Assembly: GCA_964453265.1 (NCBI GenBank)
Contig: CAYVNU010000009.1
Location: forward strand, 1-33,820
Direction: 5' to 3'
DNA from: CAYVNU01 sp964453265
Lineage (GTDB): Bacteria; Patescibacteriota; Doudnabacteria; UBA920
Length of the DNA stretch: 33,820 bases
Below, in pieces: positions 13,834-20,134 of this stretch (the stretch's first letter is position 1; each line of letters begins with the position of its first letter). Below the pieces are notes generated by a model. The model saw only the letters and a list, made by a program, of their open reading frames with translations. It was not told the origin of the DNA and did not search any database. A program made the translations under genes and the position numbers.

Positions 13834-14580
13834 ATGCAACTTTTTACAAATTTTGTCATTCCATTTTATAAAGATATAAAAGAATTTATTTTAGACACCC
13901 TCTTTCCCATTTCCTGCCTGGCCTGCGAACAGGAAGGCAAAGAATTTTTATGCGACGATTGCGCGGGCAAACTCTCAAAAGTTCACCAAATTTGCATAAT
14001 GTGTCACAAGCCGTCTATTGGCGGACTGACCCACCCAAATTGTAAAACCAGCCTCGTGCCAAACGGGCTTATTTCTTTTTTAGATTATCACGATGAACGG
14101 GTTAGCAAATTAATAATCCATGGCAAATATTATTTTATTTCCAGTATATACAAAATTTTAGGTAGAATGTTGGCAGATTTTCTAACTACAAGCTACCCAC
14201 ATCTCCTAACAGCTAAAACCTATAACCTAACACCCATTCCCCTCCACTGGACTCGCAAAAATTGGCGCGGCTTTAACCAGGCGGAAATTTTATGCCAAGA
14301 ATTATCGACTGCGCTTAACTTGCCCGTTACCAACATTTTAAAACGTTCTAAAATTACTAAAACCCAAAAAGATTTAAAAAAAGAAGCGCGTAAAATAAAT
14401 ATAAAAAATGCTTTTTCGCTTTTACCGCAGCTTGTAAATAATAAAAATTGTTTGCTTGACCAATCTTTTATTTTAGTCGACGACGTGGCTACCACCGGCT
14501 CCACATTATGCGAAGCGGCTAGAATTTTAAAGTATCATGGCGCAAAAGAAGTAATTTGTTTAACCGTTGCCAGAGACTAA
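13834..14580 (+). CDS. comF: ComF family protein (phosphoribosyltransferase-fold competence protein)
   Basis: A 248-residue ComF-like protein, implicated in DNA uptake in competent bacteria. The N-terminal zinc-finger region carries paired cysteines (C28, C31, C40, C43, then C54, C57 and C70). The C-terminal phosphoribosyltransferase fold holds LTPIPLHWTRKNWRGFNQAE, the ComF signature, and the PRPP loop LVDDVATTGST near residue 215. Both parts are complete. Between HLLTAKTY and NLTP the DNA is a degenerate 7-bp tandem repeat (14206-14233). Downstream are the tRNA-Ser genes. The upstream spacer is taken up by repeats. Confidence 0.92.
   Translation: MQLFTNFVIPFYKDIKEFILDTLFPISCLACEQEGKEFLCDDCAGKLSKVHQICIMCHKPSIGGLTHPNCKTSLVPNGLISFLDYHDERVSKLIIHGKYYFISSIYKILGRMLADFLTTSYPHLLTAKTYNLTPIPLHWTRKNWRGFNQAEILCQELSTALNLPVTNILKRSKITKTQKDLKKEARKINIKNAFSLLPQLVNNKNCLLDQSFILVDDVATTGSTLCEAARILKYHGAKEVICLTVARD
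14206..14233. repeat. degenerate heptad array inside comF
   Basis: CTAACAG, CTAAAAC, CTATAAC and CTAACAC follow each other in exact 7-bp register within the comF reading frame, encoding the variable stretch LTAKTYNLT. Since 7 is not a multiple of 3, successive units are read in different frames. Confidence 0.6.
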
Positions 14581-14626
14581 ACTTTTTGTTAGAATATCTA
14601 AAGATTTATAATTTTATAAATCGTTT

Positions 14627-14693
14627 GGAGAGGTCGCATAGAGGCCCAAGTAGCGCTGGTTTTAAACTCGGTAAAGGAGTTTACTCCTTTACA
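14627..14693 (+). pseudogene. tRNA-Ser remnant (5' two thirds only)
   Basis: The first 20 nt, GGAGAGGTCGCATAGAGGCC, equal the start of the intact tRNA-Ser 92 nt downstream, and a GCGCTGGTTT anticodon arm and a variable-arm-like hairpin (GTAAAGGAG-ttta-CTCCTTTAC, 14671-14692) follow. The anticodon loop is damaged (TTTTAAA) and there is no T arm, no 3' acceptor strand and no CCA. It is a truncated duplicate of the neighbour. Confidence 0.8.
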
Positions 14694-14718
14694 AAAGACA
14701 ACTTAATATAAGCTCGTT

Positions 14719-14810
14719 GGAGAGGTCGCATAGAGGCCTAGTGCGCTGGTTTGCTAAACCGGTAAAGGAGTCAAATCCTTTCGGGGGTTCGAATCCCCCC
14801 CTCTCCGCCA
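14719..14810 (+). tRNA. tRNA-Ser (GCT)
   Basis: A 92-nt serine tRNA. Acceptor GGAGAGG pairs with CCTCTCC. The anticodon loop TTGCTAA in a CTGGT/ACCGG stem gives anticodon GCT, for AGC/AGU. A long variable arm (GTAAAGGAG...) and a T loop GGTTCGAATCC are present. The discriminator is G and CCA is encoded. A structured 120-nt element starts at the next base. Confidence 0.95.
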
Positions 14811-14930
14811 CACTTCGCCAAGGCTACGTGTGGCTTTCAGCCACCCACAGCTTAAGCGATGGGTGTGCTTATAGCCACTCAATCGCAGGCTTGGCGAAGT
14901 GTGTCACCCGAAGCTTTAGCGTAGGATGAC
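14811..14930 (+). repeat. tRNA-Ser-linked structured element, copy 1
   Basis: The element starts at the base after the tRNA CCA. CACTTCGCCAAG (14811-14822) pairs exactly with CTTGGCGAAGTG at its far side, enclosing smaller hairpins (for example TGGCTttcAGCCA), and is followed by a TGTCACCCGAAGC...GCGTAGGATGAC tail. Copy 2 at 15278-15397 has the same length with 9 mismatches by my hand alignment. It may be a tRNA terminator, a processing signal or a mobile palindrome. Confidence 0.85.
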
Positions 14931-14938
14931 AAATATAT

Positions 14939-15226
14939 ATGTACTACGTTTATCTTCTCAAATTATCAAACGGAAAAATTTATACCGGATCTACTCCGGA
15001 CATAAAAAATCGGATAAAGCAACACAACAATGGCTTATGCGAATCAACAAAAAATTCTAGAACGATAAAATTAATTTGGTGTGGAATTTTTGAAACTAGA
15101 TTATTAGCACGCAAGTTTGAAAATTATTTAAAAACGGGATCTGGACAAGCATTTAGGAATAAAAGATTAATAATAAATAATCCTCCCGGAGAGGTGGCTG
15201 AGTGGTCTAAAGCAGCGGTTTACTAA
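14939..15226 (+). CDS. GIY-YIG domain endonuclease-like protein (UPF0213 type)
   Basis: The first 83 or so residues form a complete small GIY-YIG domain: MYYVYLLKLSNGKIYTGST holds the motif (YVY...YTG), R25 lies in DIKNRIKQHNNG and a glutamate lies in ARKFENYLKTG. Single-domain members are thought to be structure- or site-specific nucleases. The last 12 codons (GEVAEWSKAAVY) are simply the beginning of the next tRNA-Ser read in frame, with the stop inside the anticodon arm, so the original 3' end has been lost or replaced. It sits exactly between two tRNA-Ser/element units. Confidence 0.8.
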   Translation: MYYVYLLKLSNGKIYTGSTPDIKNRIKQHNNGLCESTKNSRTIKLIWCGIFETRLLARKFENYLKTGSGQAFRNKRLIINNPPGEVAEWSKAAVY

Positions 15227-15277
15227 ACCGCCGAACCTTCACGGGTTCCGAGGGTTCGAATCCCTCCTTCTCCGCCA
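15188..15277 (+). tRNA. tRNA-Ser with unusual ACT anticodon
   Basis: A 90-nt tRNA with acceptor GGAGAGG/CTTCTCC, D arm GCTGAGTGGTCTAAAGC, a GCGGT/ACCGC anticodon stem, long variable arm, T loop GGTTCGAATCC, discriminator G and encoded CCA. The anticodon loop TTACTAA gives ACT, decoding AGU serine with A at position 34, where GCT is expected. The fold is otherwise intact. It overlaps the end of the GIY-YIG ORF by 39 nt. Either a G-to-A change in a spare copy or a functional A34 tRNA. Confidence 0.88.
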
Positions 15278-15397
15278 CACTTCGCCAAGGCTACGTTTGG
15301 CTTTCAACGACCCACTGCTTAAGCAATGGGTGTACCTATTGCCACTCACTCGCAGGCTTGGCGAAGTGTGTCACCCGAAGCTTTAGCGTAGGATGAC
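15278..15397 (+). repeat. tRNA-Ser-linked structured element, copy 2
   Basis: It begins at the base following the tRNA CCA with CACTTCGCCAAG and carries the matching CTTGGCGAAGTG arm and the TGTCACCCGAAGC...GCGTAGGATGAC tail, 120 nt like copy 1. Differences cluster in the loop regions; the outer arms and the tail are identical. Confidence 0.85.
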
Positions 15398-15473
15398 AGA
15401 AATACTGACCACAAAGCTTCAAATGGCTTTCCCCCATTTTCATTATTTTTTTGTTTAAATTATTTTATTTATA

Positions 15474-15890
15474 ATGACAAATCAAGCCAGTACTTCTATA
15501 ATAGACAAACTCGCTTTTATTGAAATTCAAAACCGCAAAATTCTACAAACACGCAGCTTCGGAAAAGACAAATGGTATATTCCCGGAGGCAAAAGAGAAG
15601 AAAATGAAACCGACCAACAAACACTTATTCGGGAAATTAAAGAAGAATTACAGATTGATTTAATTCCGGAAACAATTACATACTACGGAACTTTTGAAGC
15701 ACAGGCACACGGCAAGTCTGAGGGTACTTTAGTTCGCATGACTTGCTACACGGCTAAGTATCAAGGTGAATTAAAACCAAATGCTGAAATAGAAAAAATA
15801 GATTGGTTCAATTACTCTAGAAGAGAAGATATATCCCCAGTTGATAAAATAATATTCGACGACCTAAAAAATAAAAGCCTTATAGATTAA
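15474..15890 (+). CDS. Nudix hydrolase
   Basis: A 138-residue Nudix-fold pyrophosphohydrolase that would cleave a nucleoside diphosphate linked to another group. The Nudix box is visible at residues 39-61: G39, E45, then RE at 53-54 and EE at 57-58, matching GX5EX7REUXEE, with Q60 in place of the usual last Gly. WYIPGGK precedes it, as in MutT-like members. The substrate cannot be told. It is monocistronic, with a hairpin terminator right after it. The upstream region is copy 2 of the tRNA element and an AT-rich spacer without a Shine-Dalgarno sequence. Confidence 0.9.
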   Translation: MTNQASTSIIDKLAFIEIQNRKILQTRSFGKDKWYIPGGKREENETDQQTLIREIKEELQIDLIPETITYYGTFEAQAHGKSEGTLVRMTCYTAKYQGELKPNAEIEKIDWFNYSRREDISPVDKIIFDDLKNKSLID

Positions 15891-15912
15891 AACCTATAAT
15901 ATTACTGCCCAC

Positions 15913-15935
15913 AACCGCCAAGTTAGTTGGCGGTT
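15913..15935 (+). terminator. intrinsic terminator of the Nudix gene
   Basis: AACCGCCAA pairs with TTGGCGGTT around a 5-nt loop and is followed by TGTTTGTG, 23 nt after the Nudix stop. Confidence 0.75.
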
Positions 15936-15987
15936 TGTTTGTGCTTAAAGCCTTTTAAAAACTTTAGATTTATGATAAAGTAAACAA

Positions 15988-17247
15988 ATGAAAAAATTTA
16001 TATCACAAAATCCATTACCAGTAGTTTTATTTACTATTTTTATAGACATGCTTGGCTATGGGATTTTAATACCCATAATCCCCTTACTTTTAGCGGATCC
16101 AAATTCTAAAGAATATTTATTGCCGCTAGGCTATAGCGTTAAACAAGGTTATATATTACTTGGTTTTTTAACCGCTATATTTCCCTTAATGCAATTTTTT
16201 GCAACGCCAATTCTAGGTCAACTTTCCGATAAGTACGGCAGAAAAAAATTATTAGGTTTTTCTTTAGCAGGAACCTGCATATCTTATATATTATTTGCAG
16301 TGGGCATTTTTACAAAAAATATCCCACTATTATTTATTGCCCGCGCTTTTGACGGCATAACCGGCGGAAACATTGCAGTTGCCCAGGCTGCAATTGCCGA
16401 TATAACCAAACCGGAAAATCGAACTAAAAATTTCGGCTTAATGGGCGCGGCCTTTGGTTTTGGCTTTATTATCGGACCATTTTTAGGCGGAAAACTTTCC
16501 GACCCTTCCTTAATCAGTTGGTTTAACGCGGCCACTCCATTTTTATTTGCAGCAATTCTTTCTTTTGCCAATGTCTTGTCTGTAATCTTTTTCTTCCCAG
16601 AAACTTTAAAACCCGGCAAAGAGATGCAAAAAATGTCCTGGAACCAATCAGTTTTAAATATTATCAAAGCTTTTAACATGAAAGGCTTGCGGGTTATTTA
16701 CACTTCAGTATTTTTATATAACGCGGGTTTTACCTTTTATACAACTTTTTCCAGCGTATTTTTAATTACTCGCTACAATTTCACCCAAAGTAGCATAGGA
16801 AATTACTTTGCCTTTGTCGGAATTTGGATTGCAATTACTCAGGGCTTTATAACCAGAAAAGTTTCCGGTAAATTTTCAGAACAACAAGTTTTAAATATCA
16901 GCTTACTTATGACTGGCTTAATTATTTTAGCGTATTTAAACACTCAGCAATCTTGGCAAATCTATACAGTGGCTCCTTTTTTTGCTATTTTTGTTGGTTT
17001 GTCTATGGCAAATATAACCAGTTTAATTAGCCGTTCCGTAGGTCCTGAAATTCAGGGAGAAATTCTAGGCATTAACGCTTCAATTCAAGCTTTCGCGCAA
17101 ACCTTACCCCCAATGCTCTCAGGTTTTATAGCCGCCAAACTAACCCCAACAGCTCCATTATGGGTTTCAGGACTTGTAACAATCTCAGCTGGATTAATTT
17201 ATATCCTGCTTTTTAAGCCTTCCCAAAAAATCATTCACCAAAATTAA
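15988..17247 (+). CDS. MFS transporter, TetA-like drug:H+ antiporter family
   Basis: A 419-residue polytopic membrane protein with about 12 hydrophobic segments. Motif A of the major facilitator superfamily, GQLSDKYGRKK, lies at residues 77-87 between helices 2 and 3. FIDMLGYGILIPIIPLLL in helix 1 and the GGNIAVAQAAIADIT motif region are typical of the TetA/DHA1 branch, which exports drugs or metabolites. A specific substrate cannot be assigned. Second-half motifs (GPEIQGEILGINASIQA) are present. It is a single gene between two hairpin terminators. A possible weak promoter, TATGATAAA, lies just upstream of the ATG. Confidence 0.92.
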   Translation: MKKFISQNPLPVVLFTIFIDMLGYGILIPIIPLLLADPNSKEYLLPLGYSVKQGYILLGFLTAIFPLMQFFATPILGQLSDKYGRKKLLGFSLAGTCISYILFAVGIFTKNIPLLFIARAFDGITGGNIAVAQAAIADITKPENRTKNFGLMGAAFGFGFIIGPFLGGKLSDPSLISWFNAATPFLFAAILSFANVLSVIFFFPETLKPGKEMQKMSWNQSVLNIIKAFNMKGLRVIYTSVFLYNAGFTFYTTFSSVFLITRYNFTQSSIGNYFAFVGIWIAITQGFITRKVSGKFSEQQVLNISLLMTGLIILAYLNTQQSWQIYTVAPFFAIFVGLSMANITSLISRSVGPEIQGEILGINASIQAFAQTLPPMLSGFIAAKLTPTAPLWVSGLVTISAGLIYILLFKPSQKIIHQN

Positions 17248-17278
17248 GCAACTTTTAAGCTGTACTTAGAGTAAAAAA

Positions 17279-17301
17279 AGGCCTAAAATCTAACTAGGCT
17301 T
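17279..17301 (+). terminator. probable terminator of the MFS gene
   Basis: AGGCCTA (17279-17285) pairs with TAGGCTT (17295-17301), including one G-U pair, and is followed by the T-rich stretch TATTTTATG, 31 nt after the MFS stop. The stem is short, so confidence is moderate. Confidence 0.5.
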
Positions 17302-17392
17302 ATTTTATGTAAGAAAAGGGCTGTATTTACGTCTTGTAAATATACAATCAAACATTAAATTCAGTGTCAAAGCTTAGATTAACCCTTTTTTA

Positions 17393-17421
17393 TTGACTTT
17401 TTCTGATTTTTCCAGCATAAT
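17393..17421 (+). promoter_or_regulatory. promoter of the ECF sigma operon
   Basis: TTGACT (17393-17398), a 17-nt spacer and CATAAT (17416-17421) form a housekeeping-type promoter 17 nt before the sigma-factor ATG. No separate ECF-type motif was recognised. Confidence 0.6.
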
Positions 17422-17438
17422 TTTATTTTTTGTAACAA

Positions 17439-18065
17439 ATGAACCGCAATTCCGTCTTACATACTAGCAACATAAATAACCCGGATTCTTCAGGTTTTTT
17501 AAGAGACTTAGTAATTTTAGCCAAAAAAGATGAAGCTAATGCTTTTGGCCAAATTTACGACATGCTTTTTAAAAAAATCTACAGATTTGTTTTTTTTCGG
17601 GTTGGCCACAAAGAACAGGCCGAGGACCTAACAGAAGAGATTTTTTTAAAAGCTTTTACTAAAATTAAAACAGTTTCTGAAGACCAGAACTTTGAAGCAT
17701 GGGTATACCAAATCGCCCGCAATGCAATAATTGATTATTATAGAAGCAAAAAAATCACTGTAGGTTTGGACGAAATAGAAAATACTTTAGAGTATGAAAG
17801 TAATGTAATAGACGTAATAAATTTAGACCAACAGCAAAAATTCCTTTTAAAACTCCTAAAAGAACTGGAACCGGTACAACAAACCGTTATTAAACTAAAA
17901 TTTTTCGACGAACTAAACACGCCGGAAATAGCTGCACTAATAAAAAAATCTGAGGGCGCAGTTAGAGTAATCCAACATCGGGCGATTTTAAAACTTCAGG
18001 AATTAATAAAATTAGAAGAAAATAACCTTACTTCTCAAGATGGCCAACAAAGAATACATTTTTGA
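17439..18065 (+). CDS. RNA polymerase sigma factor, sigma-70 family, ECF type
   Basis: A 208-residue ECF sigma factor. The sigma-2 region lies at about residues 38-105 (FGQIYDMLFKKIYRFVFFRV, then AEDLTEEIFLKAF and WVYQIARNAIIDYYR) and sigma-4 at about 145-195 (LEPVQQTVIKLKFFDELNTP, then the helix-turn-helix IAALIKKSEGAVRVIQHRAI). Sigma-3 is absent, as expected. The downstream gene starts 26 nt before the sigma stop, so the two are translationally linked; its product is a transmembrane DUF5667-type protein, the usual context for group ECF factors with membrane partners. Regulation through release from that partner is inference from the family. Confidence 0.95.
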   Translation: MNRNSVLHTSNINNPDSSGFLRDLVILAKKDEANAFGQIYDMLFKKIYRFVFFRVGHKEQAEDLTEEIFLKAFTKIKTVSEDQNFEAWVYQIARNAIIDYYRSKKITVGLDEIENTLEYESNVIDVINLDQQQKFLLKLLKELEPVQQTVIKLKFFDELNTPEIAALIKKSEGAVRVIQHRAILKLQELIKLEENNLTSQDGQQRIHF

Positions 18066-19215
18066 TCAAGCTCTTAAGGAGCTAAAAAATACCGCATCAT
18101 TTCTTGATGCTTCTTTGGATTTGGCAGAACACAAAGAAGAGCTTTTGCCATTGCTAAAAATTTCAAATATGTTAAGCAGCCTACCAAAGTCTTCTCCCCC
18201 TACGCCAGCTTTGCGTAGGTTGTATATTTCAAGACCGGTTAAAAATTTTGCTTTTGCTTGGCTGCATGTGTCAAGATTTATGGCAATGAGCGTTAGTGGA
18301 ATTTTATTATTTAGCGCTTTTATAGGCCTAAGTTTCGGCGCCTACAACAGTATGCCCGGACAAACTTTATTTAGTTTAAAACACGCCTCTGAACAAATCC
18401 AGCTAAAACTTGCGGTATCTGACCAAGCCAAAGCAAACTTGCAAATTAAAATTGCGCAAAAACGCCTAAACGAGGCTGAGAGCATTTTAAACAATCCTTC
18501 AGCAGACCCCAAAGATGAAAAAGCTGTATTAACTGCGCTAGTTTCAGAAACTAAAAACAGTATCCAGCAAGTCAGTCTTGCTGCAAAAAATAATTCCCTA
18601 AACAATTCCGGTCACCCGCTGGTAGCAAGTTTGGAAAATTTGAATAAACAACAACAAAAATTAATTAATAATTTAAAGCCTGCGGCAGACTTAAACCAAG
18701 AAGCAAAAAATACTTTGACTGTTGCCTCTGAAGAAAACCTAAACAAATTAAATGAGATTAAAAATTACATAGCCATTGCCAGCAACGAAACCACATTGGC
18801 AGATTTAAATAGCATAAAAATTACCGGTTTTGTAACAAAAATAGATAAAGACGGTTTAAGTGTAGAAAATACTTCATTTATTTTTGACGAAACGACGTTA
18901 ATAAAAAATTCCAAAGATGAAACCCTCTCGTGGGATAAGCTAGATTTAAAAAATAAAGTAAATGTTGTGGGTAAAAAACAAGATGATAAAATAATAGCAA
19001 AAAATATTATTTTACTCATACCTGAAACTTCCGGTGAAGTAAAAGGAAATCAAACAACTACTCCAAGCCAAGTTCCAAATTCTACCACACCCACTTCTAT
19101 AGAAAGCAAGAAGGAAAAAACAGTAGTTCCGGAAAAGAATACACAAGAAATTTTAGGCAATACCACCGTAGGTTCATTTATTTTGGAAGATCCAAACCCC
19201 CAATTAAACCGCTAA
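18040..19215 (+). CDS. DUF5667-type membrane protein, probable anti-sigma partner, with DUF5666-like C-terminal domain
   Basis: A 391-residue protein: a cytoplasmic N-terminus (1-85) facing the sigma factor, one membrane helix at about 86-107 (MAMSVSGILLFSAFIGLSFG), then NSMPGQTLFSLKHASEQIQL, the DUF5667 signature. A helical extracytoplasmic part follows, then a small beta domain (ITGFVTKIDKDGLSVENTSF, about 262-330) like DUF5666, and a Thr/Pro/Ser-rich tail. This arrangement is common next to ECF sigma genes and is thought to sense the envelope. It overlaps the sigma gene by 26 nt. SPPTPALRRLY near residues 53-63 is encoded by a palindrome (18199-18219) that looks like inserted repeat DNA. 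Confidence 0.8.
   Translation: MANKEYIFDQALKELKNTASFLDASLDLAEHKEELLPLLKISNMLSSLPKSSPPTPALRRLYISRPVKNFAFAWLHVSRFMAMSVSGILLFSAFIGLSFGAYNSMPGQTLFSLKHASEQIQLKLAVSDQAKANLQIKIAQKRLNEAESILNNPSADPKDEKAVLTALVSETKNSIQQVSLAAKNNSLNNSGHPLVASLENLNKQQQKLINNLKPAADLNQEAKNTLTVASEENLNKLNEIKNYIAIASNETTLADLNSIKITGFVTKIDKDGLSVENTSFIFDETTLIKNSKDETLSWDKLDLKNKVNVVGKKQDDKIIAKNIILLIPETSGEVKGNQTTTPSQVPNSTTPTSIESKKEKTVVPEKNTQEILGNTTVGSFILEDPNPQLNR
18199..18219. repeat. palindrome inside the DUF5667 gene
   Basis: CCTACGC and GCGTAGG flank a 7-nt loop within the coding sequence. The right half, AGCTTTGCGTAGG, resembles the tail AGCTTTAGCGTAGG of the tRNA-Ser-linked elements, with one base fewer. It encodes TPALRRL. Confidence 0.5.
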
Positions 19216-19228
19216 TTCTAGCGTACTG

Positions 19229-19301
19229 ACACGGCTAAGTTCAAAGCTTGGCCGCATTCAGGACAGTAGAAAAAAGCCAATTATTTGGCAAGCATCCTGA
19301 A
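19229..19301 (+). ncRNA. candidate structured RNA region
   Basis: Between the DUF5667 stop and a strong terminator lie two stacked hairpins. CGGCTAAG pairs with CTTGGCCG (one G-U). TTCAGGA (19257-19263) pairs with TCCTGAA (19295-19301), enclosing GCCAA-ttat-TTGGC (19276-19289). With the terminator at 19330-19367 this makes a transcript 3' end of three stems. I match it to no known RNA family. It could be a 3' UTR-derived small RNA, or only a structured 3' UTR. Confidence 0.35.
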
Positions 19302-19329
19302 ACTAAAAACTTAAGTCCCGCAAATGGGC

Positions 19330-19367
19330 AAATAAAACAGCCGGGTCTAGAGCCGGCTGTTTTATTT
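19330..19367 (+). terminator. strong intrinsic terminator of the sigma/DUF5667 operon
   Basis: AAATAAAACAGCCGG (19330-19344) pairs perfectly over 15 bp with CCGGCTGTTTTATTT (19353-19367) around an 8-nt loop, followed by TTGCTTTTTTGG. Confidence 0.9.
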
Positions 19368-19388
19368 TTGCTTTTTTGGCCAAAAAAA

Positions 19389-19397
19389 TGATATAAT
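19389..19397 (+). promoter_or_regulatory. promoter of tRNA-Ser (TGA)
   Basis: TGATATAAT is an extended -10 box; TTGCTT 18 nt upstream (19368-19373) may be the -35. The tRNA starts 24 nt downstream. Confidence 0.6.
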
Positions 19398-19421
19398 TTA
19401 AAAGAGGTAAAATTACTTACT

Positions 19422-19622
<201 letters not shown>

Positions 19623-19633
19623 TATACAAAACT

Positions 19634-20107
19634 ATGAAAAACCAAGATCAAATCAACATTTCCTGGCAAGCTCCGGAATTTAAAGCTTACGAAAAAAATA
19701 CCGGTTGGTATGTTACATTATTTGCCGTAGGTATATTAGTTATTGGTTTTTTTGTTATTCAGAAAGATTTATTTGCAGCAATAACCATGGCAATTATTAC
19801 GGGTTGCGTATTTTTTTTCTCAAAACAAAGACCTGAAATTATTGACATAAGCCTGTCTACAAAAGGAGTTCATTATGGTAATTTACATTTTCCTTATAAG
19901 CAACTCAAATCTTTTTGGATAGTAAATACAGAAAATCACAAAACTCTTAATATAATAACAACAACTTATGTAAACAATCTTCTAATTCTAGAATTAGAAG
20001 ATCAGAACACAGATGAAATTCGGGAATTTTTATATAAATTTTTACCTGAACATGAAGAAAGTAAAGAAACTTTTGCACAAAGGTTAATGCATCATCTAAA
20101 ATTCTAA
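19634..20107 (+). CDS. membrane protein with two TM helices and a soluble C-terminal domain
   Basis: A 157-residue protein. Residues 24-42 (GWYVTLFAVGILVIGFFVI) and 46-64 (LFAAITMAIITGCVFFFSK) form a membrane hairpin with both termini probably inside. The rest, from PEIIDISLSTKGVHYGNLHF onward, has an alternating strand pattern ending in a helix (EIREFLYKFLPEHEE), resembling a PH-like fold of bacterial membrane proteins. I cannot name the family firmly or its role. It is followed 28 nt later by recG on the same strand and may be co-transcribed with it. Confidence 0.7.
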   Translation: MKNQDQINISWQAPEFKAYEKNTGWYVTLFAVGILVIGFFVIQKDLFAAITMAIITGCVFFFSKQRPEIIDISLSTKGVHYGNLHFPYKQLKSFWIVNTENHKTLNIITTTYVNNLLILELEDQNTDEIREFLYKFLPEHEESKETFAQRLMHHLKF

Positions 20108-20134
20108 GGCCTTTTTTAAAAGGACTAAAATCTC

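Noticed and set aside
14627..14693. A fourth functional tRNA-Ser
   Set aside because: T arm, acceptor 3' strand and CCA are missing and the anticodon loop is broken.
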